Source of the DNA: Clytia hemisphaerica
Taxonomy: Eukaryota > Cnidaria > Hydrozoa > Leptothecata > Clytiidae
DNA: 64,000 nt
Direction of reading: 5' to 3'
Assembly (NCBI GenBank): GCA_902728285.1
Contig: CACVBU010000743.1
Coordinates: 839,068-903,067 of the forward strand
Under the pieces are notes generated by a model, which was not told the origin of the DNA, searched no databases, and saw nothing but the letters and a program-made list of their open reading frames with translations. Both the position numbers and the translations under genes were made by a program. This document shows positions 10,771 through 29,694 of the stretch, piece after piece; within the stretch, counting starts at the first letter, position 1; each line of letters opens with the position of its first letter.

Positions 10771-11158
10771 CAAGTTACAGAGTTTTATGGTTTTGCGCGT
10801 CCATAAAACTAGAGAAATTAGCCATATGCAAGATTTAAGCACTCGAGCAGCTGACGATTCATGGCCAAAATTTCTCCAAAGTCTTTCCACATTGTTAGAC
10901 CAGTATGCATCAAACTTCTCATAAATCATGTCCAAAACATCATGAATAATGATGAAAATGATCACTATCTTTCACTGAGATTTGCAGCTAAGCCCACTTT
11001 CGGCAGCCATCTTTTTCTAAAATACTTTCGCAATATTATCGAAATCCAGATAATCCGTTTTTATTAAATCGGAATAGATCATCGGATTAGATAAACAAAA
11101 AAAAATGTCTTGACCGTCGTCGGACGAGAGAGAATTTAAGGCTCCTAGGCCGGAGCAA
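10771..11158. other. Spacer between satellite and right arm, nothing recognised
   Basis: No coding or repeat signal could be supported. Confidence 0.4.
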
Positions 11159-11162
11159 TTAA

Positions 11163-12209
11163 GTACTGTTAAACCCATTTAGTTGAAGTAACCTGCTTAT
11201 ATTTAGGAATAATATTTACCAAACTGTGAAAGGTTGAGGCTTTTCCTGAAAATATAGGCCCTGGAATGGTAGGAAAGGCCAGATGTCAGTCCCATTTTTT
11301 TACATATTCTATACTTAAAAATAAAGAAACAGTCATAAAATGTCATCTGTTAATGGAAATGACCTGAATTTTTTTACAGTTGTTCCCTTAATGCCAATGA
11401 TTAGTTGGCTAGAGAAGATCAACCAATATTTTGACAAGAATTTACCTTTAGAGCCCTTAAGTGGGCCTGATTTAGCATTTTAGGAGGGAAAAAACAACGA
11501 AGTTAAGCAAATTTTCAATTGATCATATCTTTAAGAGACTTCAAGCCCCCACTGAGATTTTTTGAGGTTATAAACAAGACCTACTAAGGAAGCATTACTG
11601 AAAGTTTCAAAAAAATTTGTAGGGGGTTAAAAAAGATACGCCATCTTGAATTTTGCTCCAGATCTGCCAAAATAGCAATTTTTTCGGCCATTTTTGACGG
11701 TTACACAAAAATAGAAATCCTGAAAATGTTATTTTTGTGGCCAAAACCCACCAGTAAACCACTCCAGGTCAAAAGTTTGCTTCAAAAAAGTCTCCAAGGA
11801 CCATCAGCAGACAGCTAAAAAGTGCTTCCAAACCCAGATTACACAAAGTTTGAAGCCCTCTACAGGAGGTGCTAGAGATTTTTGGGGAAAATTTTGGAGA
11901 CTCAATTTGATTTTTTCTGATTCCCTACAAAAAGTTCTTGAAATCCACTGTAAATCAGCTTTCTAATGTACTTGAATAAAAATTCATTGGCTTTCAAAAT
12001 CTGCTCCCCACCAGAGTTCATGATTTTTAGGGGTCAATTTCCGCTTAGTAGCCTATCTTTGAGACGCTGTATCTTCAAAACTACTTGAGATATCAAGGTG
12101 AAATTTTCAGGGTCTTATTTTCTTGTGTGATGGATCATTTGGTCAAAATTTCTTCAAAATCCAAGAGGATGAGGTATCACACCCTGAAGACTCTTTAAAA
12201 AAATGGCTC
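11163..12209 (-). mobile_element. TTAA-bounded segment, right member of the inverted pair
   Basis: Reverse complement of 6146-7236 with a few short indels. It begins GTACTGTTAAACCC and ends AAAAAAATGGCTC, with TTAA at 11159-11162 and 12210-12213. Confidence 0.75.
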
Positions 12210-12912
12210 TTAATTGTCCTTTGACTTTCAAAAAATAGTATTTAAAAATTTTGAATTTATAATAATTACAATTTAAACAAAAAAATTGATACTTCATTAG
12301 TGAAATATTCAATAAATTCCAAGTTTCAATTTTCAGTGGGCGTTTTTCTAGTGCTTTGTTGATCGCGCAGTTTTTGCGTCACACAAACTTTCTCGGCCGC
12401 TGGTAATAATTATGCATTGCCAAAATTGGAAGAAAGGATTTCATCAGTTTTATGCATATATTAAATTGCGAGATATTCTATTGGCCGTGCGAGCGCACTT
12501 TTCTTAGACTAGTCGGAATACTTTCTTTTACTCGCGGGATTGATGGTAACTTTTCATCTGTCATTATTTTTAAAATGAAGCACAACCAAAAAAAAAAACG
12601 AAACTTCTGAAAGTTGCGTATTTCCAGTGAGTAAACGATTCTGATAATTAACAAAATTGATAATGATGATTTTTTTTCGGTCAGGCAAATGTCTCGTATT
12701 GGGGGTTCTAGTCTTGACCCCTAAGCCTAAGCGAGATTGAAGCGTTTGGGTAAACGAGACAAAACTCCAAAAAAGCTGGTGTTTTGAAGCGCTTCCATGC
12801 GATCGAAATATCACTATTTGTGACGCACTTTTAAATGCAATAAAAAATGAAATTTTTCTATGTTTCACTTTTTTGCACCTATTCTTCAAAATAAAAATAT
12901 TCAAGATTTTAG

Positions 12913-13581
12913 CCCTTTCAGTCCCAAGGTTTCTGCGGCTAATATTCCAGAGTGAATTTCGTGATTTTCACCTATACATAAATAATGAAGAATAACTCGA
13001 TGACAAAGAGGCTATTTTCAATGAACTTTTGACCCTTTTTTTCTCACATATTTTGGGACATTTTTACACCAAAGCCATTTCCATAAGACCTCTAGGTCCA
13101 CTGCACTAGAAAAGATCAAAACATGGTGATCAAAGTAAATTTCAATCAAAAGTAGAGATATAAAATAGTAGAAATAGTAGTAATAATAGAAAAATTTCAT
13201 TGATCAGACCACTGAATATAGAAAATATGGGTTACTATCTACCAACTGTCAAAAAATTAGCAATTATAACTGTGTACATCACTCACAATCAAGATTTGAA
13301 TTTCAAAAATCAGCCTTTTTAGAGATAGGAGGTTTTGCCTGTAAAAAAATTACTGTATCTTACACTCGGCATATCTTTTGATAGAAAAATGTTATTGACT
13401 TTAAGCGGTTTTTTGTATGGTGTGCCAAAATCTCTCTATTTTGATTTGAAATGGGTTCCAGGCATCCCAAATGCGCCGAAACTGCACAAATAAATAAAAT
13501 TTACACCCCCGCTATGCGGGTTCATGGGACACAGCGCACTCACTAGAGTACCCGCTATGCGGGTGCGTGGGACAGAAAGGG
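12913..13581. mobile_element. CCCTTTC-ended element with TTAA-like flanks and GCGGG hairpins
   Basis: The left end CCCTTTCAGTCCCA and right end TGGGACAGAAAGGG form a 14-bp inverted repeat with one mismatch. The flanks are TTAG on the left and TTAA on the right. CCC starts with TTAA flanks are the piggyBac pattern, so a piggyBac-type MITE is a reasonable guess. Near the right end two imperfect ~50-bp repeats each contain the palindrome CCCGCTATGCGGG. Confidence 0.55.
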
Positions 13582-14112
13582 TTAAGTTCTTCTTTTATTC
13601 AATGATTTTTTACAGCACTTTGTTGACAATCTAACTCTAGCATCAAATTCCTGCTTTCTTCAGTAAATTGAAAATGAGAATTAATTAAAAAATTAAATTA
13701 AATTAAATTAAAATAATAATAGGCAGACACTGTCCTGGTATGAAATATGTGTCTGATGTGATATGAAATGGGAACACTTATGTAAAAATAAAACCTTTAC
13801 AGTAAGCTGCTTTAAGAATTATTTGACACAAAAATTATTTTTCTGAAAGTACTTAGAAGTTTGTATAGCTTCAGAAATATAGAAGTCTATGAGGCTTTTT
13901 TAACTGGGAATGTAAATGAAGGGTTATGAATATTTGTGACATATTTAATGAAATTTTCATTGAATACAGAACAAAATAGAAATTATTGAGAGTGAATTGT
14001 TTCAACATCAAATAAATACAACGCTACAAAAAAAGATCATGCAGTATTGAGGTCAATCTTGATGTAACTCCAAATCCTACTCCATTTCAACATCTTCATT
14101 TAACCAATCAAT
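13582..14112. other. 5' flank of the m-AAA protease gene
   Basis: It holds an (AATTA)n microsatellite at about 13685-13712. A ~45-bp stretch at 13755-13800 (AACACTTATGTAAAAATAAAACC) also occurs near 26797-26826. No core promoter element can be assigned with confidence. Confidence 0.4.
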
Positions 14113-22547
<8,435 letters not shown>

Positions 22548-23892
22548 CAATCTCTCACTACCACTAACCAAGTAACACTATTTAGTTTTTATTCCCTATT
22601 TTTCATTGGTTGGATTTTTTTAAATGAAAGTATATACATGTGAGAAGTTATACAATGGCATCCAAACTCGCTTGTTGCTACGACCTTCTGGCTGATCTTG
22701 GTTTTAATGAGAAGGTGCTCTTCTTGCTTTTTGTTGTATATCTGCAAGCGATGATTTATTTTTTATTTAGAATATTTTGTAGTGTTTTCGCCTCCTCAAA
22801 TATTTTTTTTCAAGATTTTTATGAAATTCTCATCGTCGTGGTTCTGTGAGTGTTGCGAGAAAAGTAATTTTTTAGATAGGCGCACTTTTAATTGTGGCAC
22901 AGATTAATTTGATGTAAAAATCTGATAAAACGAGTTCTTTCTGTATTCACAGAATTAACATATTTGGGAGTTATAACAGGAAATTCTTTTTTTGAATCAC
23001 GTGATCAATAAAAGACTTGTACAACGATTGATGAGCCTGGCGAGCAGCACAAAGTTTTTACTCCAAAAGCACCAAGACTTGAATTATTTTAACTGCTAAT
23101 ATTTTTTAACATAAGAAGAGTGCTGATGACTTATTGTCAAAATATGTATTTATGAATTAATAGAAAAAAAAACAAAATTTTTGGTAAACCAAAAAAACTT
23201 AAACGATCGAGTATTATTTGTACATAAGATGTGTTTATTTTACAAAAAGACATCATTATAAACTAAACATTATTTTTGTGTTGCTTTTTTTTGTAGCATT
23301 GTCTTAAAATGAAATACATACAAAATAAACCAAAAAAAAAATTAAAAATTAAATCAAAACTCAATTTTATTTACAACACACAAATTTTGAATTAACAATT
23401 TCTCCAAAAATTATTAATGAAGAAGTCTCACCTTCAAAAAGTTTTTCATTTTACACTTTTTGGACTTTTATTTCTTGACGTGAGAATTTTGGTATCTCTG
23501 TGCGAATGAAAAACATCTGTATAGTTTTCATATCAAGGTCACTAGAAAAGAAAATTTAGTCCCTATTCAACTCTCAAAAAGAAATTTGGAATAATAACGT
23601 TATAGACGCACGCGTTTATAGGAACCTGACTAAGACTCTAGTGTAGTAGTCTGTTCTTAATCTGTCTTTTTTAGGTCTCTTTCTTAGAGTGTGCTGAAGA
23701 ATTGACTATAGCTAAGAGTATACTGCGATACGTGAAGAATTAGAATTTAAGACTAAGAGAGTAGATTTGTATTAGGTTAATGAATGACTTTTTTTATATC
23801 TGGAAAATACTCTAGCTTTGAATTTAGTCTTTTTTTCAGCTGACGTTCATCTCTTTAAAGGTTTTATTTTTACATAAGTATTTCATATCAGG
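22548..23892. other. 3' UTR and 3' flank of the m-AAA protease gene
   Basis: Non-coding. An AATAAA polyadenylation signal lies at 23007-23012, about 460 bp after the stop, and is the best candidate. Further A-rich sequence follows. No gene recognised. Confidence 0.45.
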
Positions 23893-24470
23893 CCAGTGTC
23901 TACCTATTGTTATATTGTGCTGATATAAGCAAAAAGAAAGTTTTTTTTTCCTCTTTCTGATCAATGTTATTGCACGTCCGTGATAGTGTTACTGTTTGCT
24001 TAATCAAGTCCAATCAAGTCAAAACCACGAAACTTTGTCTTTAATTTCAGCTTTTGAGTGACTCGACTGGCAGAAAAACCACACGAGATTGTTTATAAGA
24101 CTAAAAAATTTTTTAAAAGAATGGTGTAAATCCATTTCATCATGAATATTCTTAACTTTTTTGGGAAAATCATATAAATGTTATATAAATTAGTTCAAAA
24201 AAATTATCCTAAAATATTCTTACAGCATTTTTAGGTTAGGATCCTAATTCAGACTAGATTTAACATTTAGTACACAGTTCTCAAGAAAAAAAATGGCAAT
24301 TTTGTGAAAGGAGTGAGCCTTACTTGGGGTTAATTGACAATTTACATGTTTTTTTATAAGCATTGCACTTGTAAGCATATCCTAGGCTCAGATATGGGGA
24401 AAAATTAAGCATATGGCAAGCATTACTTGAGCCTACGAAAAATGTTTTTTCCTGATTTTGGCTGTTTGGA
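23893..24470 (+). repeat. Segmental repeat, copy A
   Basis: The first half (GTGTCTACCTATTGTTATAT... to ...ATAAGACTAAAAA, ~23895-24107) recurs at 24490-25063. The second half (AAGAATGGTGTAAAT... to ...CCTGATTTTGGCT, ~24118-24470) recurs at 26132-26480. Identity is very high. Copy A lacks both the insertion at 24641-24995 and the ~1-kb segment that separates the halves in copy B, so it acts as an internal empty-site control. Confidence 0.85.
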
Positions 24471-24640
24471 CCTACCTACCTACCTACCTAGTGTCTACCT
24501 ATTGTTATATTGTGCTGATATAAGCAAAAAGAAATTTTTTTTTCCTCTTTCTGATCAATGTTATTGCACGTCCGTGATAGTGTTACTGTTTGCTTAATCA
24601 AGTCCAATTAAGTCAAAACCACGAAACTTTGTCTTTAATT

Positions 24641-24995
24641 CCCGGGGGGGGGGGGTACTAGGTTTGCGAGGTGACGGGTATGTCCGAGCCAAAAATCGAA
24701 AATCGACCCTTTGAGAGACAAAATTTTGGTGATTTTGGGACCCTTTGAGAGACTTTTTCCTAAATTTTGGTCCATTTTTTCCAAATTTTGGTTTGATTTT
24801 CACCAAATTTTGGTCAAAGTTCTTGGAAATCGTGACCCTTTGAGAGAGAAATTTTTGATTTTTGTGATTTTGGGACCCTTTCAGAGACTAACTTTTGAAT
24901 TTGTACCCCTTTGAGAGACTTTTGGGGAATGAAAAAAGGTACCCTTATGGCTCGCACATACCCGGCACCCATTTTGCCTAAGTACCCCCCCCGGG
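24641..24995. mobile_element. 355-bp hAT-like MITE of the CCCGGG family, with empty site
   Basis: Ends CCCGGGGGGG...GGTACTAGG and CCTAAGTACCCCCCCCGGG are inverted repeats. The perfect 8-bp duplication CTTTAATT flanks it (24633-24640 and 24996-25003). The sister copy at 23893-24107 reads straight through as GTCTTTAATTTCAGC. An 8-bp TSD is typical of hAT transposons. Internally GACCCTTTGAGAGAC-type words repeat about six times. The right subterminal signature is CGCACATACCCGGCACCC. Confidence 0.92.
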
Positions 24996-25066
24996 CTTTA
25001 ATTTCAGCTTTTGAGTGACCCGACTGGCAGAAAAACCACACGAGATTGTTTATAAGACTAAAAATG

Positions 25067-25320
25067 GTACACGTTTTTTTTATATGAACAAACTTTATAA
25101 GAACATAAGGCTTCGATGGTCAAAATAATAAGAACAAATAATAAGAACATTTTAAGACTTTGCAGACTCTAATTTCTTAGGAAAATTGACAAAAATACTC
25201 ACAAAATGGTGAAAGTAAGAACATGGTTAAAAATATTTTTAGGCTTACGATCCAAAAAGTTAAGAACATCTAAAGGCTTGAAAAATTTTGGATGTTCTTA
25301 TAAAGGGTATCGAACAAAGT
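25067..25320. mobile_element. TA-type MITE, CACGTTTTTTATAAGAACA subfamily (right end decayed)
   Basis: Left end TA|CACGTTTTTTTTATATGAAC followed by ATAAGGCTTCGATGG. The right part ends GGATGTTCTTATAAAGGGTA, which lacks the terminal CGTG. Homologous to 32180-32434 and 41620-41858. Confidence 0.65.
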
Positions 25321-26120
25321 AAAATCCATGACAAAAAAGATTTCATATCTTTCTTTTCAAAGCAGACATCTTATCTTTTTTTTAAATCTTGTTCTATAAA
25401 TTCCTTAAAGAGTGAAAAATAATTTTATCCTACCTAAGTTTGCCCTTATCCCTACATTTCATTTTATTATCAAAAATGAATTATTAATCAACTAGAGTTA
25501 ATAATAGTCTAACCCTTATTTTATCTGATTTGCTACCCCATTGTTTTTCATCTCTCTAGGGTTTTATAAACCTTTTTTTATTCAGTACCTTCTAAACTTT
25601 GCTTTTTATTTTGTTATATCCCCTCTCTTTCTTATGTTATACACTTTGTATTATAAAAAAGGGATTCTTCCAATAATATTGTTGGGAGATATTTACATAT
25701 GTAAGGTCATGTAGGGTCAACCCGGCACATCGTTGGTATGTAAGTAATTTTGGTGAACCTCAAACCCGAATGACTTCTTTTTCTCTGATGGTGGTTAGAA
25801 AGAGTGCTAATATTTCTTCTTAGTTTTGCTTACTCGTCAACTTTAATTCGCAAGCTTTTTCATATTGGATTGACACGGATGTGGAGCAAGATTGGATCAG
25901 AAACCCAAATGAATTCTTTTTCTCTGATGGTGTTTAGAAAGAGTTCTAATATTTCCTCTTAGTTTCTGAGTATTAAAGGTTTTGTTTTTAAATAAGAGTG
26001 ATATCGTTTGCTTACTCATCAATTTTAATTCACAAGCTTTTTCACATTGGAGCAAGATTGGTCAGAAAGAGAAAAATAAACATCTTTTTGCTTATATCAG
26101 CATAATATAACAATAGCAAG

Positions 26121-26792
26121 ACTTTTTTTTTAAGAATGGTGTAAATAATCCATTTCATCATGAATATTCTTAACTTTTTTGGGAAAATCATCCAAGTATG
26201 TTATATAAATTAATTCAAAAAAATCATCCTAAAATATTCTTACAGCATTTTTAGGTTAGGATCCTAATTCAGACTAGATTTAACATTTAGTACACAATTC
26301 TCAAGAAAAAAATGGCAATTTTGTGAAAGGAGTGAGCCTTACTTGTGGCTAATTGACAATTTACATGTTTTTTATAAGCATTGCACTTGTAAGCATATCC
26401 TAGGCTCAGATATGGGGAAAAATTAAGCATATGGCAAGCATTACTTGAGCCTACGAAAAATGTTTTTTCCTGATTTTGGCTTTTTTTGGCTTTTTTTGAC
26501 TGGAATTTTAAGGCTTTTCAGTATTTCCCTAAATTTTTGCTTTGGATATAAGCATCCCTCAAGCATTTTTTCAGCCTTATTAAGCTTTCGACCTAAGCAT
26601 CTCTGAGCCTGTTTTTCGGATTTTCATATGCTTATAAAAAAACATGTAAAATTGAAAAAGCTCTAAAAATGGCATTCTTAGCTTGAGTAGCAAAATTTCA
26701 TGATGGTGATATTCTTAGCATTATTCTTAATTTTTTGGCCATTTTCATCATTGGCATTCTTATAAAGTGTATTCTTATAAAAAAAGTGTGTA
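26121..26792. mobile_element. TA-type MITE, ATAAGAATA subfamily, split by a nested element
   Basis: The left part (26132-26363) and right part (26647-26792, ending CTTATAAAAAAAGTGTGTA) together match, in reverse complement, the copy at 45882-46200. The nested insert is 26364-26646. The left terminus is lost. Confidence 0.7.
26364..26646. mobile_element. TA-type MITE, CATGTTTTTTATAAGCAT subfamily (nested)
   Basis: Inverted ends CATGTTTTTTATAAGCAT / ATGCTTATAAAAAAACATG flanked by TA on both sides (26362-26363, 26647-26648). Empty site: the related copy at 45882-46200 (reverse complement) reads GACAATTTATAATTGAAAA without the insert. A second copy of this nested element lies within 24118-24470 (left part only). 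Confidence 0.85.
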
Positions 26793-26799
26793 TGAAACG

Positions 26800-26925
26800 G
26801 AAACACTTCTGTAAAAATAAAACCTTTAAGCAAAGAGGTCCCAAGTACTACATTTAGTCTCCTGGGGTTCGAACCCTTGACCCTGCGCATTATAAGCTGA
26901 ATGCTTTAATGGTCACAGTTGTTGA
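26800..26925 (-). repeat. Possible tRNA-derived SINE remnant
   Basis: On the minus strand the order is GCATT(CAGCTTAT)AATGC, a 5-bp anticodon-arm-like stem, then GGTCAAGGGTTCGAACCCC, a good B-box/T-loop. Downstream follow AAAGGTTTTATTTTTACAGA and sequence shared with 13755-13800. The A box is poor and the anticodon loop is 8 nt, so this is not a functional tRNA; a SINE head is an inference. Confidence 0.25.
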
Positions 26926-26929
26926 GTAA

Positions 26930-28032
26930 TATTAATTTTTCATACTTGCTGGTTTTGTTTATGTTATTTTAAAAGCATGGACTTTATTTCCAAACTTCTC
27001 GACGCTTTTAACGTTCAATTTTTCAGCGCAATGTTATATGTTGACACATTTAATTGAAAATCATAGATAACAACGAGAGAGAAATAACAGAAAAATGTTA
27101 CAATCGGAAAAACACGAAGTATATCAGCACATCCGATATTCATCATTGACATTAGAAAGTAATGACGTCACAAGGAGGTGTCGATGCCGCCCAATCCGCC
27201 CGGATGCTTTCTACGATATCTTTCTTGCTACATGTGTCAAAGAGAGTTTAGAATATCAATCAATTGTGAGTAAACGCCTCGAACAGAATAGCGAACATGG
27301 CGGACAAAGTGATAAAGCGCAATCGAGCATCGTACATCATCATTGAATTTTAAGATCTGTGAAGGATATGGGCTGTATGTGGTTTTAAAGACTTCAATTT
27401 TTAACTAGATGTAACCGACAGACTGAAATAATGAAAGATAAACTAAGATAACATGGGATCAATCTGTACTTTTTGGGAAGGTAATTGGAGCTGAGAACCT
27501 TGGTTGTCGACTACATAATGAACCATTTTACAACAAGATGGTTTTATGAATTACTGTACATACAACTAACTGTGGATTTTTCTTCTTAAAAGACCCCTTT
27601 TTTTGTTGGTGGATGTTTTGTAATGTTGACGAAGATGTCTATGAATCTGATTTGATTGAAATTAATTATTAGATTAAGCGTATAAAATATATAAAATTCG
27701 ATTTCAATTTTCTTTGTTGCACGAAGGATCTACACAAGCCTAGACATGATTCTTTGCAAACAGGAAAATTCCATCACAACTGTGTGAAATTTTACATTGA
27801 TATGATATTTGTCCCATTTATAAATTTATTCTCATTGAAAATTTGAAAATTGATCGTTTAGAAATAACATAATTTAGCCGGTGCGACAGGGTGCGAGTTC
27901 TCTCACCAATGGAAATCTGACAAGAAAATTTCATCTCATCCACATTGGGAAATTACATGACAACACACCTCTTCACAAAAATTAAATTGAGAAAACATAA
28001 TTCAGTACCATTCCACTGGCTTTTTTGGGCTA
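26930..28032. other. Intergenic; one unexplained small ORF
   Basis: The 83-codon ORF at 27095-27346 (+) has mixed composition but no recognised domain and no clear splice context. Otherwise nothing was seen. Confidence 0.35.
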
Positions 28033-28041
28033 AAAACAATC

Positions 28042-29685
28042 GAGTCTGCTAAATGACGCGCCCCTTACGCGCCCACGCGCCCACGCGCCTTGAAAATTTG
28101 ACGCGCCCTATGATTTCGACGCGCTTTCAAAATTTGACGCGCCCTAGAATTTCGACGCGCCTTCAAAATTTGACGCGCCCTAGAATTTCGACGTGCCTTC
28201 AAAATTTAACGTGCCCTATGATTTCGACGCGCCTTGAAAATTTGACGCGCCCTATGATTTCGACGCGCCCTAGAATTTCGACGCGCCTTGAAAATTTGAC
28301 GCGCCCTAAGATTTCGACATGCCCTAGGGTTAAATGCACAAATTTGTCCCTTCACAGAAAACCCAACTTCTTGTAATCATCTTTGACTTGGGAATTTTTG
28401 AAACGTTTTCCATTGTCGCTGTCTTTGTTAAGTGTACATCTCAATTTGGAAAAGAGTGATTTAAAATAATAATTTGATTACTGCAGTGACGTAGAAAAAA
28501 ATCATGTACTGAAAACACGAATTATGGCTTGGTAATAAAATACTCGGGAAAAAGGTTTGTATCCTCAATCGCTCATAGAACGACACTGGGATAAAAACAA
28601 CATTCTTTATGAGACATGGAGAAAAGTCTGATTTTGAAATCAATCAAAAGATTGAAAGTGAAAACTTTAAAAAAAAACTGTAAAACAATAAAAACTTCTA
28701 GATAAAATACGATACAACAAAAACACTACAAAATAAATCTACTGGTATATATGTAAGAAGCTTTTTACACGAAATAAATTTTTCACAAAAACAGGCATGA
28801 TGAGTAACAACGTAACAGATAAAAATTGTTTCGTTAATTCTGTTTCAAAGATGGGGTGGGCCACTTGAACCAAAGTTTATCAATTAAACTGCAACTTGTT
28901 TATGATTCTATTTGATGAAAAATGATTCACGTGGCCCCGAAGCTTTACCATTCTAAGCGTTTTTTATGCGTAAGCAAGACTCTCACCCGACGTCAACCTC
29001 GTTCCCTGCGCATTATCAGCTTTTTGATGCTTACTGATAGCGCTAGATAATACCCTGGCATTGGCTGGTTTTCGAACGCGAAAGATTACGTAATTCAAAA
29101 ACAAGACGTCAGATTTCATTCGTTCCTGGGTTTGAAACCATTGCATTGCAGTGTAACTTTGTAACGTCAGATTTTTTTATGACGTATTGTTTTGAGAAGT
29201 TCCCCCTCTGAGAGGGGGAACTCGCATCAGCCAACACCAGGGTATTCTCTGGCGTCAATCAGTAACGTAAATAAAGCCTGGGATACACGGGGACGAGGTT
29301 GACCCGACGTTTGAATATGGAGGATAAATCAATAAAGTCGAAGTAATTGTTCTCATTACTGTCAGTTACTTAGGTAGTGTCAAATTATCAGGGCGCGTCA
29401 ATTTTTTAGGCGCGTCGATATTTTAGGGTGCGTCAAATTTTTAGGGCGCGTCAAATTATCTTGGTGCGTCAAATTATCAGGGCGCGTCGATATTTTAAGG
29501 TGCGTCAAATTTTTAGGGCGCGTCAAATTATCAGGGCGCGTCAAATTATCAGGGCGCGTCAAATTACCAGGGCGCGTAGGCGCGTGTGTGCGTAACATTT
29601 TAGGGTGCGTGGGCGCGTAAGGCGCGAAGGCACGTTAAAAATATGAGGGCGCGTGGGCGCGTAAGGCGCGTCATTTAGCAGACTC
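28042..29685. mobile_element. 1.64-kb Mutator-like foldback element with GACGCGCC arrays and 9-bp TSD
   Basis: Ends GAGTCTGCTAAATGACGCGC / GCGCGTCATTTAGCAGACTC are exact inverted repeats. The direct duplication AAAACAATC lies at 28033-28041 and 29686-29694. Each arm (~28042-28330 and ~29390-29685) is a tandem array of ~17-bp units, GACGCGCCTTGAAAATT alternating with GACGCGCCCTAGAATTTC. A 9-bp TSD with long complex TIRs is the Mutator/MULE pattern. The centre has no transposase. It holds a ~150-bp piece related to the centre of 34757-35078 and a nested element at 28994-29301. ORFs across the arms are artefacts of the array. Confidence 0.9.
28994..29301. mobile_element. 308-bp nested element with CAACCTCGT ends and 9-bp TSD
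   Basis: Inverted ends CAACCTCGTTCCC / GGGGACGAGGTTG; duplication ACCCGACGT at 28985-28993 and 29302-29310. It contains GAGAAGTTCCCCCTCTGAGA, a short hairpin, and AATAAAGCCTGGGA. A diverged right end recurs at ~62690-62738 (AATAAAGCCTGGGAAGAGCA, then GGGACGAGGTTG). Probably a small Mutator-like MITE. Confidence 0.85.
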
Positions 29686-29694
29686 AAAACAATC

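Larger units (their letters stand above)
24494..26120. mobile_element. ~1.6-kb element with ~33-bp TIRs (copy B, interrupted)
   Basis: The left terminus CTATTGTTATATTGTGCTGA, continuing with TATAAGCAAAAAG, is the inverse of 26088-26120 (CTTTTTGCTTATATCAGC then ATAATATAACAATAG). Inside are the hAT-like insertion (24641-24995), a TA-type MITE (25067-25320), and a ~145-bp segment duplicated in tandem at about 25765-26070, seen as TCTTTTTCTCTGATGGTG twice. Confidence 0.65.

Noticed and set aside
26845-26905. Functional tRNA gene on the minus strand
   Set aside because: Good T-loop but poor A box, eight-base anticodon loop and no acceptor stem; kept only as a possible SINE remnant.
28053-28376. 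107-aa repetitive ORF (TRLENLTRPMIS-like repeats) and its mirror at 29398-29598
   Set aside because: Both lie in the GACGCGCC terminal arrays; repetitive peptides follow from the ~17-bp unit pairs.
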